A stretch of DNA of 64,000 nt, taken from contig NZ_ML119089.1 in the NCBI RefSeq assembly GCF_003789055.1, positions 124,001-188,000 of the forward strand. Direction: 5' to 3'. Every line of letters begins with the position of its first letter. Position 1 is the first letter of the stretch. Positions 26,321 through 35,072 of this stretch are shown here, piece after piece. Under the pieces are notes generated by a model. It did no database searches. It worked only from the letters and a program-made list of their open reading frames with translations, and was not told the origin of the DNA. The DNA comes from Histidinibacterium lentulum (GTDB lineage Bacteria; Pseudomonadota; Alphaproteobacteria; Rhodobacterales; Rhodobacteraceae). The translations under genes and the position numbers were made by a program.

Positions 26321-27268
26321 ATGAGCGACGACACCGGGGCCCCGAGGCGGCCCGCATCCCAAGAGGACGAACTGCGCGAGGCGCTGAGGGCCGAAGCGCG
26401 GGCCGTCGCGGGGGGATCGGTGCGTCGTCTGGGTCGGTCCCATGAGGCGATCTTCCGCCCCGGGATCGGGCGGGACCTGATCGTCACCTTCGAGACCGAG
26501 GCGCGGCTGGAGGAGGCCGACGCGGGTGTCGTGCCCACGGCACGGCATCTGGCGGAGGTGACCGATGCAAGCTGGCTCTGCATGGTCTCGGAGGGAGCGA
26601 CCTGGTTCAGGGACGCGGCAGTCTTCGATTTCTTCGACGGGCTGACAGACGAGGGACTCTTCGACGAGGCGGACGCCGTCCTGTTCATGGGTGCAGGCGC
26701 CGGCGGCTATGCGGCGGCGGCCTATTCGGTGGCGGCCCCCGGCGCGGCTGTGATCGCGCTGCGGCCGCAGGCCACGCTCTCGGCCGAGACGGCAGGCTGG
26801 GACGCGCGGTTCTTCGGCGCGCGGAGGCGGGATTTCGAGGGACGCTACGGCTATGCGCCCGACATGCTGGAGGCGGCGGGACAGGCGATGGTGCTCCACG
26901 ACCCGGAGGTCGAGGAGGATGCGATGCATGCCGCCCTCTTCCGCCGCGAGGGCGTGATGCGCCTGCGGTGTCGCGGTCTCGGCTACGAGATCGACGAGCA
27001 CCTGGGCAGCATGGGCGTGCTCGAGCCCCTGGCCGGTTCCGCGCTGGAGGGGAGTCTGGCCGAGCCCCTGTTCTGGCGGCTTTACCGCGCGCGGCGAAAG
27101 CATTTCGGCTATCTTCACGCGCTGATGCGGCGCACCCGGGACGACGGGCGGCTGGAGTTTGCGCGGCGAGTCTGCCGTCACGGGCTCGAGGCCACCGGCA
27201 GGCCGTTCTTCCGCAAGCGGCTGGAGTCGATGGAGGAACGCCTGGGCCGCATCACCGCGGCCCAGTAG
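26321..27268 (+). CDS. Uncharacterised protein, possible degenerate alpha/beta-hydrolase fold
   Basis: A 315-residue cytoplasmic protein I do not recognise as a characterised family. A Rossmann-like strand-loop-helix (about residues 120-150, ADAVLFMGAGAGGYAAAAYSV) resembles a hydrolase nucleophile elbow, but the nucleophile position is Gly or Ala rather than Ser, so catalytic function of that type is doubtful. The preceding region has WLCMVSEGATWFRDAAVFDFFDGL. The C-terminal third is Arg-rich and helical. Similar Rhodobacterales proteins may carry a sulfate-reduction label in databases; nothing in this sequence (no CCxxRKxxPL motif) supports PAPS reductase. The start at 26321 lies 47 nt after gcdH. 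Confidence 0.7.
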   Translation: MSDDTGAPRRPASQEDELREALRAEARAVAGGSVRRLGRSHEAIFRPGIGRDLIVTFETEARLEEADAGVVPTARHLAEVTDASWLCMVSEGATWFRDAAVFDFFDGLTDEGLFDEADAVLFMGAGAGGYAAAAYSVAAPGAAVIALRPQATLSAETAGWDARFFGARRRDFEGRYGYAPDMLEAAGQAMVLHDPEVEEDAMHAALFRREGVMRLRCRGLGYEIDEHLGSMGVLEPLAGSALEGSLAEPLFWRLYRARRKHFGYLHALMRRTRDDGRLEFARRVCRHGLEATGRPFFRKRLESMEERLGRITAAQ

Positions 27269-27271
27269 CCC

Positions 27272-27553
27272 TCATTTCTTCGGCGGGTCCATCGCGCGGC
27301 GCAGGGCCGCCACGATCCGCGTGCCGAAATACCCGAGCACCCCGCCGAGGACGACGGCGAAGGCATTGTCGCTGTCCAGCGCCGTGGACAGCAGGGCCGC
27401 CCCCAGCAGCGCCAGCATGAAGGCCAGCGTGCGGATTTCGCCCGGCTCCACCTTCACCGAGGAGGACAGCGATTTCGCCAGCGGCCGGGCCGCGGGCTCC
27501 TCGAGTTTCGGGGTCAGGAACCCCGCCAGGGCGGCGATCAGAAATCCAAGCAT
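27272..27553 (-). CDS. Small membrane protein of unknown function
   Basis: A 93-residue protein with hydrophobic segments at about residues 1-13, 42-58 and 65-79, a basic end (ALRRAMDPPKK) and a conserved-looking Pro/Glu-rich linker. The ATG at 27553 is preceded by AGGAAAGG. It is read away from the divergent pyrC gene 105 bp to the right and converges with the preceding gene with a 3-bp gap. No function can be assigned. Confidence 0.65.
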   Translation of the reverse strand: MLGFLIAALAGFLTPKLEEPAARPLAKSLSSSVKVEPGEIRTLAFMLALLGAALLSTALDSDNAFAVVLGGVLGYFGTRIVAALRRAMDPPKK

Positions 27554-27658
27554 GGGGCGGCCTTTCCTGAGTGATCGGGCATGCGTCTTTCTTCGCGCCC
27601 CCGGCCGGTTCACGCAAGGGGCTGGGAAAGGCGGCGCGGTGCGTGTAATCGGGCGCCC

Positions 27659-28699
27659 ATGACCGACCGCCTGACGCTGAGACGCCCCGACGACTGGCAC
27701 CTCCACCTGCGGGACGGCGCCATGCTGAAGGCCGTGCTGCCCGCGACGGCCGCGCATTTCGCCCGCGCCATCGTCATGCCGAACCTCGTGCCCCCGGTCG
27801 TGACCGCCGCCGACGCCATGGCCTATCGCGAGCGCATCCTCACGGTCCTGCCGGAGGGCATGACCTTCACGCCGCTGATGACGCTCTACCTGACCGAGGG
27901 CACCGATCCCGACGACGTGGCCCGCGCCCATGCCGAGGGCATCGCCACGGCGGTGAAGCTCTACCCTGCCGGGGCCACCACGAACTCGGCGTCGGGTGTG
28001 CGGGACATCGACAAGGTGCGCCCGGTGCTGGAGCGGATGGCCGAGATCGGGATGCCGCTCTGCGTCCATGGCGAGGTGACCCATTCCGAGGTGGACATCT
28101 TCGACCGCGAGCGGGTGTTCATCGACAAGGTGCTGAAGCCCCTGCGCCGCCATGTGCCCGAGCTGAAGATCGTGATGGAGCACATCACGACCCAGGAGGC
28201 GGTGGATTACGTCCGCGATGCGAGGAAGCGTCTGGCCGCGACGATCACCACCCATCACCTCATCATCAACCGCAACGCGATCCTCGCGGGCGCCATCCGG
28301 CCGCATTTCTACTGCCTGCCCGTGGCCAAGCGCGAGAAGCACCGGGTGGCACTGGCCGAGGCTGCCGTGTCGGGCGACCGGCGGTTCTTTCTCGGCACCG
28401 ACAGCGCGCCCCACACGGACGGCGCGAAGCTGCAGGCCTGCGGCTGCGCAGGCATCTTCACGGCCCCGGTCACGATGTCCTGCCTCGCGGAGGTCTTCGA
28501 GGTCGCGGGCAAGCTGAAGCAGCTCGAGGCCTTCGTGGCGGTGAACGGGCCCAGGTTCTACGGGCTGCCGCCCAATGAGGAGCGGATCACGCTGGTGAAA
28601 GGCGCGCCGTGGCAGCCCCCCGGCCAGGTGGAGACGCCGGACGGCCCGGTCACGGTGTTCGACCCGGGCTTTCCGCTGCACTGGCGGGTCGCAGACTGA
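27659..28699 (+). CDS. pyrC: Dihydroorotase (class II)
   Basis: A 346-residue zinc enzyme that cyclises carbamoyl aspartate to dihydroorotate in pyrimidine synthesis. The metal motif H14-x-H16 ([10 protein letters not shown]), the lysine to be carboxylated ([13 protein letters not shown]), the zinc histidines in LCVHGEVT and ITTHHL, and the catalytic Asp in LGTDSAPH are all present. Length and motifs are those of the E. coli-type short dihydroorotase. The start at 27659 gives the standard N-terminus. pyrE begins 16 nt downstream, forming a pyrCE operon. Confidence 0.96.
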   Translation: MTDRLTLRRPDDWHLHLRDGAMLKAVLPATAAHFARAIVMPNLVPPVVTAADAMAYRERILTVLPEGMTFTPLMTLYLTEGTDPDDVARAHAEGIATAVKLYPAGATTNSASGVRDIDKVRPVLERMAEIGMPLCVHGEVTHSEVDIFDRERVFIDKVLKPLRRHVPELKIVMEHITTQEAVDYVRDARKRLAATITTHHLIINRNAILAGAIRPHFYCLPVAKREKHRVALAEAAVSGDRRFFLGTDSAPHTDGAKLQACGCAGIFTAPVTMSCLAEVFEVAGKLKQLEAFVAVNGPRFYGLPPNEERITLVKGAPWQPPGQVETPDGPVTVFDPGFPLHWRVAD

Positions 28700-28715
28700 A
28701 GCAAGGGGGACGAGG

Positions 28716-29387
28716 ATGATCGGGGCAGGGTTTCCGGACAAGGACGAGATCGCGCGGCTGACGGCGGGGATGCTGCTCGAGATCGGCGCGGTGCATTTCA
28801 ACGCGCGTGAGCCCTATACCCATGCCTCGGGCAACGTGGCGCCCACCTATATCGACTGCCGCAGGCTGATCTCCTATCCGCGCATCCGCTCGACGCTGAT
28901 GGATTTCCTGACCGCCACCGTGCTGCGCGAGGCGGGGTTCGAGGCCTTCGACAACGTGGCGGGCGGAGAGACGGCGGGCATCCCCTTCGCCGCGTTGGTG
29001 GCCGAACGGATGGCCCTGCCGATGACCTATGTGCGCAAGAAGCCCAAGGGCTACGGCCGCAATGCCCGCATCGAGGGGGCGATGTCCGAGGGCCAGCGGG
29101 TGCTGCTGGTGGAGGACCTGACGACGGATGGCGGCTCGAAGCTGTCCTTCGTCGACGCGATCCGCGAGACGGGTGCCGTCTGCGACGCGACGGCGGTGAT
29201 CTTCTACTATGACATCTTCCCCGAGACGCCCGCGCGCCTCGCGGACCACGGCGTGCGGCTCTTTCACCTCTGCACCTGGTGGGATGTGCTGGCCGAGGCA
29301 CGGCGGCGCGGAAGTTTCGACTCGGAGACGCTGGACGGCGTGGAGGTCTTCCTTCGGGCCCCCCGGGACTGGCGGGCTCCCGCCTGA
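28716..29387 (+). CDS. pyrE: Orotate phosphoribosyltransferase
   Basis: A 223-residue enzyme joining orotate to PRPP to give OMP. The PRPP-binding motif [14 protein letters not shown] (about residues 129-142) and the flexible loop [19 protein letters not shown] are present, as is the N-terminal substrate region [30 protein letters not shown] sequence precedes the start. It is the second gene of the pyrCE unit and is followed by a 173-nt gap before dnaB in which I see no clear terminator. Confidence 0.96.
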   Translation: MIGAGFPDKDEIARLTAGMLLEIGAVHFNAREPYTHASGNVAPTYIDCRRLISYPRIRSTLMDFLTATVLREAGFEAFDNVAGGETAGIPFAALVAERMALPMTYVRKKPKGYGRNARIEGAMSEGQRVLLVEDLTTDGGSKLSFVDAIRETGAVCDATAVIFYYDIFPETPARLADHGVRLFHLCTWWDVLAEARRRGSFDSETLDGVEVFLRAPRDWRAPA

Positions 29388-29560
29388 CGTCGGGGCCGCG
29401 GAATTCCAGATGTTGACGCGAACGGTCCCGCCGCCGCAGGATATGGACAAGAGCACGGCGGCGGGAGCTTTCCACAGGTTTATACAATTTGCCTCCGCCC
29501 CGGCAGAGTGACTAAGACCCCAGTCCAGCGGGACGGAAATAATCGAGCAGGGGGGCCGGG

Positions 29561-31060
29561 ATGAACGAGATCGCGGCGTTCCGTGGCAGGACCACGGACG
29601 CGGAGTCAGTGGACGGGGGCAGCCTGCCCCATTCGATCGAGGCCGAGCAGCAGCTTCTGGGCGCGATCCTGACGAACAACGACGTCTACGACCGCGTCGC
29701 CCAGATCATCCAGCCGCATCACTTCTACGATCCGGTGCACGAAGCGATCTACACGACCGCCGCCGCGCGCATCCAGAAGAACGCGCTCGCCTCGCCGGTG
29801 ACGCTCAAGACCTTCCTCGAGGATCACGAGGGGCTGAAGGAGCTGGGCGGGCCGGCCTATCTGGCGCGGCTCGCGGGCCATGCGATCGGCTCCTACGCGG
29901 TGCGCGACTATGCGCAGATGATCTACGACCTCGCGATCCGCCGCGATCTCATCGCCATCGGCCACGACATCGCCGACCGCGCGACGCGGGTGGAGGTGGA
30001 CGACGGCCCGCGGGAGCAGATCGTCGAGGCCGAACAGAAGCTCTATGCGCTGGCCGAGCAGGGCCAGGCGGAAAGCGGGTTCCAGTCCTTCCTGAAGGCC
30101 GTCACCGACGCGGTGAACGTGGCGCATGCCGCCTACCAGCGGGACGGGGGCCTCGCGGGCCTCTCCACCGGGCTCGTCGATCTCGACCGCAAGCTCGGGG
30201 GCCTGCACCGGTCGGACCTCCTGATTCTCGCCGGGCGGCCGTCGATGGGCAAGACCTCGCTGGCCACCAACATTGCCTTCAACATCGCCAAGGCCTACCG
30301 CAAGGGCCTGAAACCCGACGGGACCGAGGGGACGATCGACGGCGGCGTCGTGGGCTTCTTCAGCCTCGAGATGTCGGCCGAGCAGCTCGCCGCGCGGGTG
30401 CTGTCGGAGGCCTCCGAGGTGCCCTCCGAGCAGATCCGCCGGGGCGACATGACCGAGGCGGAATTCCGGCGCTTCGTGGACGCGGCCAAGACCCTGGAGA
30501 GCTGCCCGCTCTATATCGACGACACGCCCGCCCTGCCGATCTCGCAGCTCGCCGCCCGGGCGCGGCGGCTGAAGCGGACCTACGGGCTCGACGCGCTCTT
30601 CGTGGACTATCTGCAGCTGGTGCGCCCCGCGAGCGCCAAGGACAGCCGGGTGAACGAGGTGTCGGAGATCACGCAAGGCCTGAAGGCCATCGCCAAGGAG
30701 CTCGACATCCCCGTGGTGGCCCTGTCGCAGCTCAGCCGCCAGGTGGAGAGCCGCGAGGACAAGCGGCCGCAGCTGTCGGACCTGAGGGAATCGGGCTCGA
30801 TCGAGCAGGACGCGGACGTGGTGATGTTCGTGTTCCGCGAGGAATACTACAAGGAACGCGAGAAGCCGGGCGACCACGAGATGGAGAAGATGGCCCAGTG
30901 GCAGGACGAGATGGAAAAGCTCCACGGCAAGGCCGAGGTGATCATCGGCAAGCAGCGGCACGGGCCCATCGGGTCGGTCGACCTGAGCTTCGAGGGCCGC
31001 TTCACCCGGTTCGGCAACCTCGTGAAGCCCTGGCAGCAGCAGGGCGACGGCGGGTTCTGA
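29561..31060 (+). CDS. dnaB: Replicative DNA helicase DnaB
   Basis: A 499-residue hexameric helicase that unwinds DNA ahead of the replication fork. The N-terminal DnaB domain (about 20-125, IEAEQQLLGAILTNNDVYDRV) is followed by the RecA-like C-terminal domain with Walker A GRPSMGKTSLA, Walker B DALFVDYLQL, and the motif 3/4 region VALSQLSRQVESREDKRP with LRESGSIEQDADVVMF. The start follows a run of Gs rather than a good Shine-Dalgarno. No intein is present at the usual insertion site near Walker A. Confidence 0.97.
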   Translation: MNEIAAFRGRTTDAESVDGGSLPHSIEAEQQLLGAILTNNDVYDRVAQIIQPHHFYDPVHEAIYTTAAARIQKNALASPVTLKTFLEDHEGLKELGGPAYLARLAGHAIGSYAVRDYAQMIYDLAIRRDLIAIGHDIADRATRVEVDDGPREQIVEAEQKLYALAEQGQAESGFQSFLKAVTDAVNVAHAAYQRDGGLAGLSTGLVDLDRKLGGLHRSDLLILAGRPSMGKTSLATNIAFNIAKAYRKGLKPDGTEGTIDGGVVGFFSLEMSAEQLAARVLSEASEVPSEQIRRGDMTEAEFRRFVDAAKTLESCPLYIDDTPALPISQLAARARRLKRTYGLDALFVDYLQLVRPASAKDSRVNEVSEITQGLKAIAKELDIPVVALSQLSRQVESREDKRPQLSDLRESGSIEQDADVVMFVFREEYYKEREKPGDHEMEKMAQWQDEMEKLHGKAEVIIGKQRHGPIGSVDLSFEGRFTRFGNLVKPWQQQGDGGF

Positions 31061-31268
31061 TCCGCAGGGCCGGGGGCGTACATTTTGAACACCCCGGCAA
31101 CTCCTTGATCCTGAAATGAAATCCTGAGCCTCCCCGCACCGGGGCCACGCGACGCGCCCTGCCCGTCCGCCGGGCGGGTGCCCACGGATTGCCCGCTCGC
31201 GCGATGGTGAGCGGCCCCGGACGCCCTGCGGACTGGACAGGGGGCGGGCCGGGCGGCGACGCTTGGGC

Positions 31269-32132
31269 ATGACGCGGGCGATCCTCTTTCTCTGCCTCTG
31301 GCTTGCGGGTTCCGCCGGGCCCGCCTTCGCGCAGGCGCTGGACCTGCCCGGCCTCGGTGCGCCGGACCCCGGCGCGCCGGAGCCCGCGCCGACCGGCCCC
31401 GTCGAGGTCGACCTGGAGCTTCTGCTCCTGGTGGATGTCTCCCGCTCGATGACCGCCCAGGAGCTGCAGATCCAGCGGCAGGGCTATGCCGCCGTCCTGC
31501 AGTCCGAGGCGGTTCAGGGCGCCATCGGGCGCGGCTTCATCGGGCAGGTCGCCATGTCCTATGTGGAATGGGCGGGCGCGGGTCTGGAGCGGGTGGCAGT
31601 GGACTGGACGCTGATCTCCTCGCGCGAGGAAGCGGGGCGCTTCGCCGAGGCGCTGCTGCTGTCGGCGCCCTACACGGTGAGCCGGACCTCGATCTCCTCG
31701 GCGCTGACGTTCGGCGCCGAGCATTTCGAGGGCAACGGCTACCGGGGCCTGCGCCGGGTCATCGACATCTCGGGCGACGGGCCGAACAACCAGGGGGGCC
31801 CCGTCACCGCCGCGCGCGACGCGGTCCTGGCGCGGGGCATCACGATCAACGGCCTGCCGCTGATGGCGGTCTCGGACCCCTACGACCGCTGGTCGGTCCC
31901 CGATCTCGACCGCAATTACGAGGCCTGCGTCATCGGCGGCCCCGGCGCCTTCGTGGTTCCCGTGACCGACTGGCGCGACTTCGCCGCGGCGGTGGAGCGC
32001 AAGCTGGTGCAGGAGATCGCGGGGCTGACGCCGCCGCCGGGCCCCCGGGTCTGGCCGGTCCAGGCCTATGACTGCCGCATCGGAGAGAAGATCTGGGAAC
32101 GCAACCGCGGCAGCTGGGGCGGCGTGCCCTGA
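31269..32132 (+). CDS. DUF1194 von Willebrand A-like secreted protein
   Basis: A 287-residue exported protein. After a signal peptide (RAILFLCLWLAGSAGPAFAQ, cleavage near residue 21) comes a Pro/Gly-rich linker and a VWA-like DUF1194 domain. The metal-ion-dependent adhesion motif is present as LVDVSRSMT (DxSxS), with ISGDGPNN providing the acidic end of the site and TSISSALTFG the middle threonine region. VWA domains bind protein partners through a divalent cation. The ATG at 31269 is preferred to a TTG at 31263. A repeat-rich gap of 244 nt separates it from the membrane protein gene at 32377. Confidence 0.85.
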   Translation: MTRAILFLCLWLAGSAGPAFAQALDLPGLGAPDPGAPEPAPTGPVEVDLELLLLVDVSRSMTAQELQIQRQGYAAVLQSEAVQGAIGRGFIGQVAMSYVEWAGAGLERVAVDWTLISSREEAGRFAEALLLSAPYTVSRTSISSALTFGAEHFEGNGYRGLRRVIDISGDGPNNQGGPVTAARDAVLARGITINGLPLMAVSDPYDRWSVPDLDRNYEACVIGGPGAFVVPVTDWRDFAAAVERKLVQEIAGLTPPPGPRVWPVQAYDCRIGEKIWERNRGSWGGVP

Positions 32133-32209
32133 GCCGCTCTCCCCCTTGCTGACCAGCGCGCGCCCGTCCCCTTTCGCGCCGCGCCCCCCGTTTCTCTGGC
32201 CGGAAATAT

Positions 32210-32289
32210 CCCGGGGGTCATGCTGGAGGCATGCCTCCGGCATGACGGGGCGGAGCCCCCGGCGGGTCGCCCCGGCGCAGCCGGGGCGA
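32210..32289. repeat. Nested hairpin repeat (REP-like) after the DUF1194 gene
   Basis: Three inverted repeats follow each other. The inner one, 32217-32246, pairs GTCATGCTGGAGGC with GCCTCCGGCATGAC around AT; it is enclosed by CCGGGGG/CCCCCGG (32211-32217 and 32256-32262). A second stem pairs TCGCCCCGGC with GCCGGGGCGA (32267-32289). The element is preceded by GGAAATATCCCGGGGGTC, a sequence context I associate with dispersed intergenic elements in Rhodobacteraceae. Confidence 0.65.
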
Positions 32290-32376
32290 AACCCGTCCCG
32301 ACGGGTCACGCAGGCGGGACTCGCCATTCCCGCCCCGGTCCCTATCCTGAAGGCGACCGCACCCGGGAGGCACGAC

Positions 32377-33684
32377 ATGGACGAAGAGACCGGCCGGCTG
32401 AGCCGCAGCGAGGCGCGCGGGGTGCGCTACGCGCGCGAACTCGAGGGGCATCTGGGCTGGCTCGACAGTTTCACCGGGGCGGCCCTTGGCGTGCTCGCGG
32501 TGGCGAGCGGCATCTACACCTATCTCGGCGTCTCCTCGCTCCTCGACGACACGGGAGCGATGTCGTTCTTCGCGGCCATCGCCTATTCGGTGGCGGTCTC
32601 GGTCGGCATCTTCGTCTTCTGGTCCTACATGATGCGGCTTTTGCCGGCGGTGCGCTCGGCGGCGGCGCGGATGGGGCTCTTCCTGTCAATGATCGCGGGC
32701 AGCCTCGCCATCGTCGCCATGTCCTCCTGGCTCAACGCCGCGGCCCTGGCGGGCGCGGCGGCGGTGGAGCAGCACATGGCGACGACCGTGCAGACTTACC
32801 AGTCCGCGCTGGAGACGGCCCATGCCACGGCGGTGGCGAGCCAGTCCCTGGAGCTCGACGTGGCCCGCGTGCGGCAGAGCTTCGAGGACCTGTCGGAGCA
32901 GGAGGCGACGGGGCAGCTCTCGGGTTTCGCCGGCGAAGGGGCGGTGTTCCGGCTCCTGCGGCAGAAATCCGACGAGCTCGCGGCGCTTCAGATCCAGATC
33001 GCCGAGCAGGAGCCGCTGGTGGACCGTGCCTTCAGCGAGGGCAACGCGATCCTGAGCCGGATGCGCGCGCTGACGGTGGAGCCCGGCGCGGTCGAGCCGC
33101 GCTCGGTGCTGTTTTCCGAGGAGGCGGTGCGGCTCGCGGGCGTGATCACCCAGCTGAGGCAGCTGTCGGTGGCGCCGCTGGTGGTGCGGGCGGCCAACGA
33201 TCTCTCGCGCTCGGTGGTGCTGCCGGAGCTCGACGGCTCCACGATCACCATCCAGGAGGGACAATCGGCCACGATGAACTCGGTCCTGACGGTGCTGGGC
33301 CAGCGCGCGGAGACGCTGCGGCAGGCCGCCGAGCAGGTCATCGCCCTGCCCCCGCCGCCCGACACGACCTATACGCCGATCTCCACCGCCGACGCGGTCA
33401 TCCTCTATGCCGCCAATTTCGTCCCCTCCTGGGCCGGGGCCATCGCCATCGACCTGCTACCGGCGGTGCTCGTCTTCATCGTGGCGATCACGCAGGCCGC
33501 AATCCGCTCGGCGCGCGAGCGGGCCGCGACGGAGGATCTTCTGACGCTGGCGGAGCTGCGCGCGGCGGTGCGCGCGCTCCGGGAGGTGGAGGACAGTCTC
33601 GACCGCGACGGCCCCGCGCCGAAGGCCGAGACCGAGGGCCGTCGGCTCGCGCCCGTGGAAGGCGGGCGGCAGTCCGCGCCGTGA
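32377..33684 (+). CDS. Four-helix membrane protein with periplasmic coiled-coil region, unknown function
   Basis: A 435-residue protein with hydrophobic segments at about residues 33-52, 63-85, 100-125 and a fourth at about 350-372 (AIAIDLLPAVLVFIVAI). Between the third and fourth helix lies a roughly 215-residue soluble stretch with long helices (ALQIQIAEQEPLVDRAF, VLGQRAETLRQAAEQVI), likely a coiled coil on the periplasmic side. The C-terminal tail of about 60 residues is charged and cytoplasmic. I recognise no characterised family. The stop overlaps the GTG start of the ClpP-like gene (GTGA at 33681-33684), tying the two together. Confidence 0.75.
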   Translation: MDEETGRLSRSEARGVRYARELEGHLGWLDSFTGAALGVLAVASGIYTYLGVSSLLDDTGAMSFFAAIAYSVAVSVGIFVFWSYMMRLLPAVRSAAARMGLFLSMIAGSLAIVAMSSWLNAAALAGAAAVEQHMATTVQTYQSALETAHATAVASQSLELDVARVRQSFEDLSEQEATGQLSGFAGEGAVFRLLRQKSDELAALQIQIAEQEPLVDRAFSEGNAILSRMRALTVEPGAVEPRSVLFSEEAVRLAGVITQLRQLSVAPLVVRAANDLSRSVVLPELDGSTITIQEGQSATMNSVLTVLGQRAETLRQAAEQVIALPPPPDTTYTPISTADAVILYAANFVPSWAGAIAIDLLPAVLVFIVAITQAAIRSARERAATEDLLTLAELRAAVRALREVEDSLDRDGPAPKAETEGRRLAPVEGGRQSAP

Positions 33685-34466
33685 GCGGACGGGTCCGCGA
33701 CACCCGGTGGATGATCCGGGCGATCCTGTGGCTGCAGGTGGGGCTGGCGGTGGTCCTCTTCGGCTCCGATCTGCTGCGGGTCCTGCCGCGGCTGGCGATG
33801 CCCTCGCAGGCCCCGGAGCTCGACACGCCCCTGCGCCCCGGCGACCAGACCCGCCGCTATCGCCCCGCGGAGATCGCGCCCCGGACCGCCCCGCCCGGCA
33901 CCACCCGGCCGGTGCCCGCGCCGCAGGACATGCCGTCGCGCCTGCTGTTCGAGGCCGCGCTCTGGGAGGAGCGGGAGACGCTTACCCTCACCGGGACCAT
34001 CGCGCCCGGCGATGCGGAGCGGCTGGAGGAATTCCTCTTGGCTCGCCCCGCCCCGCCGGAGCTGGTCTATCTCAACTCGCCGGGCGGATCGGTGGGCGAT
34101 GCGCTGGCCATCGGGCGGCGGCTGCGCGGGCTCGAGGTCGAGACGCGGATGTTCGGCACGGACATCTGCCTGTCGGCCTGTCCCTATCTGCTGGCCGCAG
34201 GCGTGGCGCGGTCCGTCGAGGAAGGCGCCATGGTGGGCGTGCACCAGCATTTCTTCGGCGAGAACCGCGCCCTTCCGGCGTTTCTGGCGGTGGAGGACAT
34301 CCAGCGCGGACAGGGCGAGGTGATGGGCTATCTCGACGAGATGGACGTGGACACGCGGATCATGCGCCCGGCCCTGCTGACGCCGCCGGACGAGATCTAC
34401 CTCCTGACCGAGGCGGAGATGGCCGCGTTCCGGCTGGCGCCCTACCCAGTGCCCGAGGCGGAGTGA
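33681..34466 (+). CDS. Membrane-anchored periplasmic ClpP/crotonase-fold protein (COG3904-like)
   Basis: A 261-residue protein with an N-terminal signal anchor (about residues 11-36, MIRAILWLQVGLAVVLFGSDLLRVL) and a Pro-rich linker. The domain from about 90 has the ClpP/serine-protease-like sequence VYLNSPGGSVGDALAIGRRLR, then CLSACPYLLAAGVAR with a possible catalytic serine, and MVGVHQHFFG with a histidine, as in periplasmic COG3904 proteins of unknown substrate. The GTG at 33681 overlaps the previous stop; an ATG at 33711 is a possible alternative. Whether it is an active protease is not known. Confidence 0.75.
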   Translation: MSGRVRDTRWMIRAILWLQVGLAVVLFGSDLLRVLPRLAMPSQAPELDTPLRPGDQTRRYRPAEIAPRTAPPGTTRPVPAPQDMPSRLLFEAALWEERETLTLTGTIAPGDAERLEEFLLARPAPPELVYLNSPGGSVGDALAIGRRLRGLEVETRMFGTDICLSACPYLLAAGVARSVEEGAMVGVHQHFFGENRALPAFLAVEDIQRGQGEVMGYLDEMDVDTRIMRPALLTPPDEIYLLTEAEMAAFRLAPYPVPEAE

Positions 34467-34877
34467 TCAGAGACGGGCGAAGCCGGCGCGGCGCGGCGGG
34501 GCGATCGCGGTGAGGTCCCGCAGCGCCCGGGCCACCGCCGCGGGCGGCGCGTGCTGGGCCAGCCGCGGCGCGCGGAAGCCCATCCGCCGCAGCGCCATGT
34601 GGGGCGAGTCGGTCAGGACCACATAGGGAATGCCGAGCCGCGAGAGGCGCAGCACGAGGGGCCGCGCGCTCCGCCCGACGAGGCGGGGTGTCAGCAGCAC
34701 GCCGTCGATCTCGTCGGCGGACTCCTCGAGCCGGTCGAGGGCCTGACCGAGGCTCGCCGCCACTTCGACGACGCGGTGCCCGAGGTCTTCGAGGATGGTT
34801 TCGAGCTCGATGGCGTCCACGGTGTTCTCCTCGACCAGGAACAGGTCGAGACCACGGGTCAGGGCAGCATCCGTCAC
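34467..34877 (-). CDS. Receiver-like protein lacking the phospho-acceptor aspartate
   Basis: A 136-residue protein with CheY-like topology: LDLFLVEENTVDAIELETILEDLGHRVVEVA as beta1-alpha1-beta2, DEIDGVLLTPRL as beta3, PYVVLTDS as beta4. The acidic pocket is VEEN and the residue expected to be the phosphorylated Asp is Thr (VLLTPRL), so it is probably not phosphorylated. It starts with GTG at 34877 behind a strong GGGAGGAGAG. Its stop abuts that of the ClpP-like gene (convergent). A role as a phosphorylation-independent adaptor is inference. Confidence 0.7.
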   Translation of the reverse strand: MTDAALTRGLDLFLVEENTVDAIELETILEDLGHRVVEVAASLGQALDRLEESADEIDGVLLTPRLVGRSARPLVLRLSRLGIPYVVLTDSPHMALRRMGFRAPRLAQHAPPAAVARALRDLTAIAPPRRAGFARL

Positions 34878-35072
34878 GTTCTCTCCTCCCAGAGGCCGTT
34901 TCGGGGGCGGGACGACCGCAGCGAGTCGGCCCGTGCAGGACCATAGCACGGCTTGCCGCCGACCGGCCCGGAAAGTTGCGCGATAAGCGACGACCGGCCG
35001 CGGTCGGGGGCCGGCACAGGCGGGATGTCGCGGGCGCTTGACCTGCGCGCGCACCCTGTCAAAAGGCGCTGC

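Noticed and set aside
26321-27268. Possible phosphoadenosine phosphosulfate reductase
   Set aside because: No PP-loop motif and no CCxxRKxxPL active-site motif can be seen.
29413-29442. Promoter TTGACG with GGATAT upstream of dnaB
   Set aside because: The spacer is 20 nt or more, too long for a confident sigma-70 promoter.
30240-30280. Intein insertion in DnaB Walker A
   Set aside because: The motif is uninterrupted and the protein has normal length.
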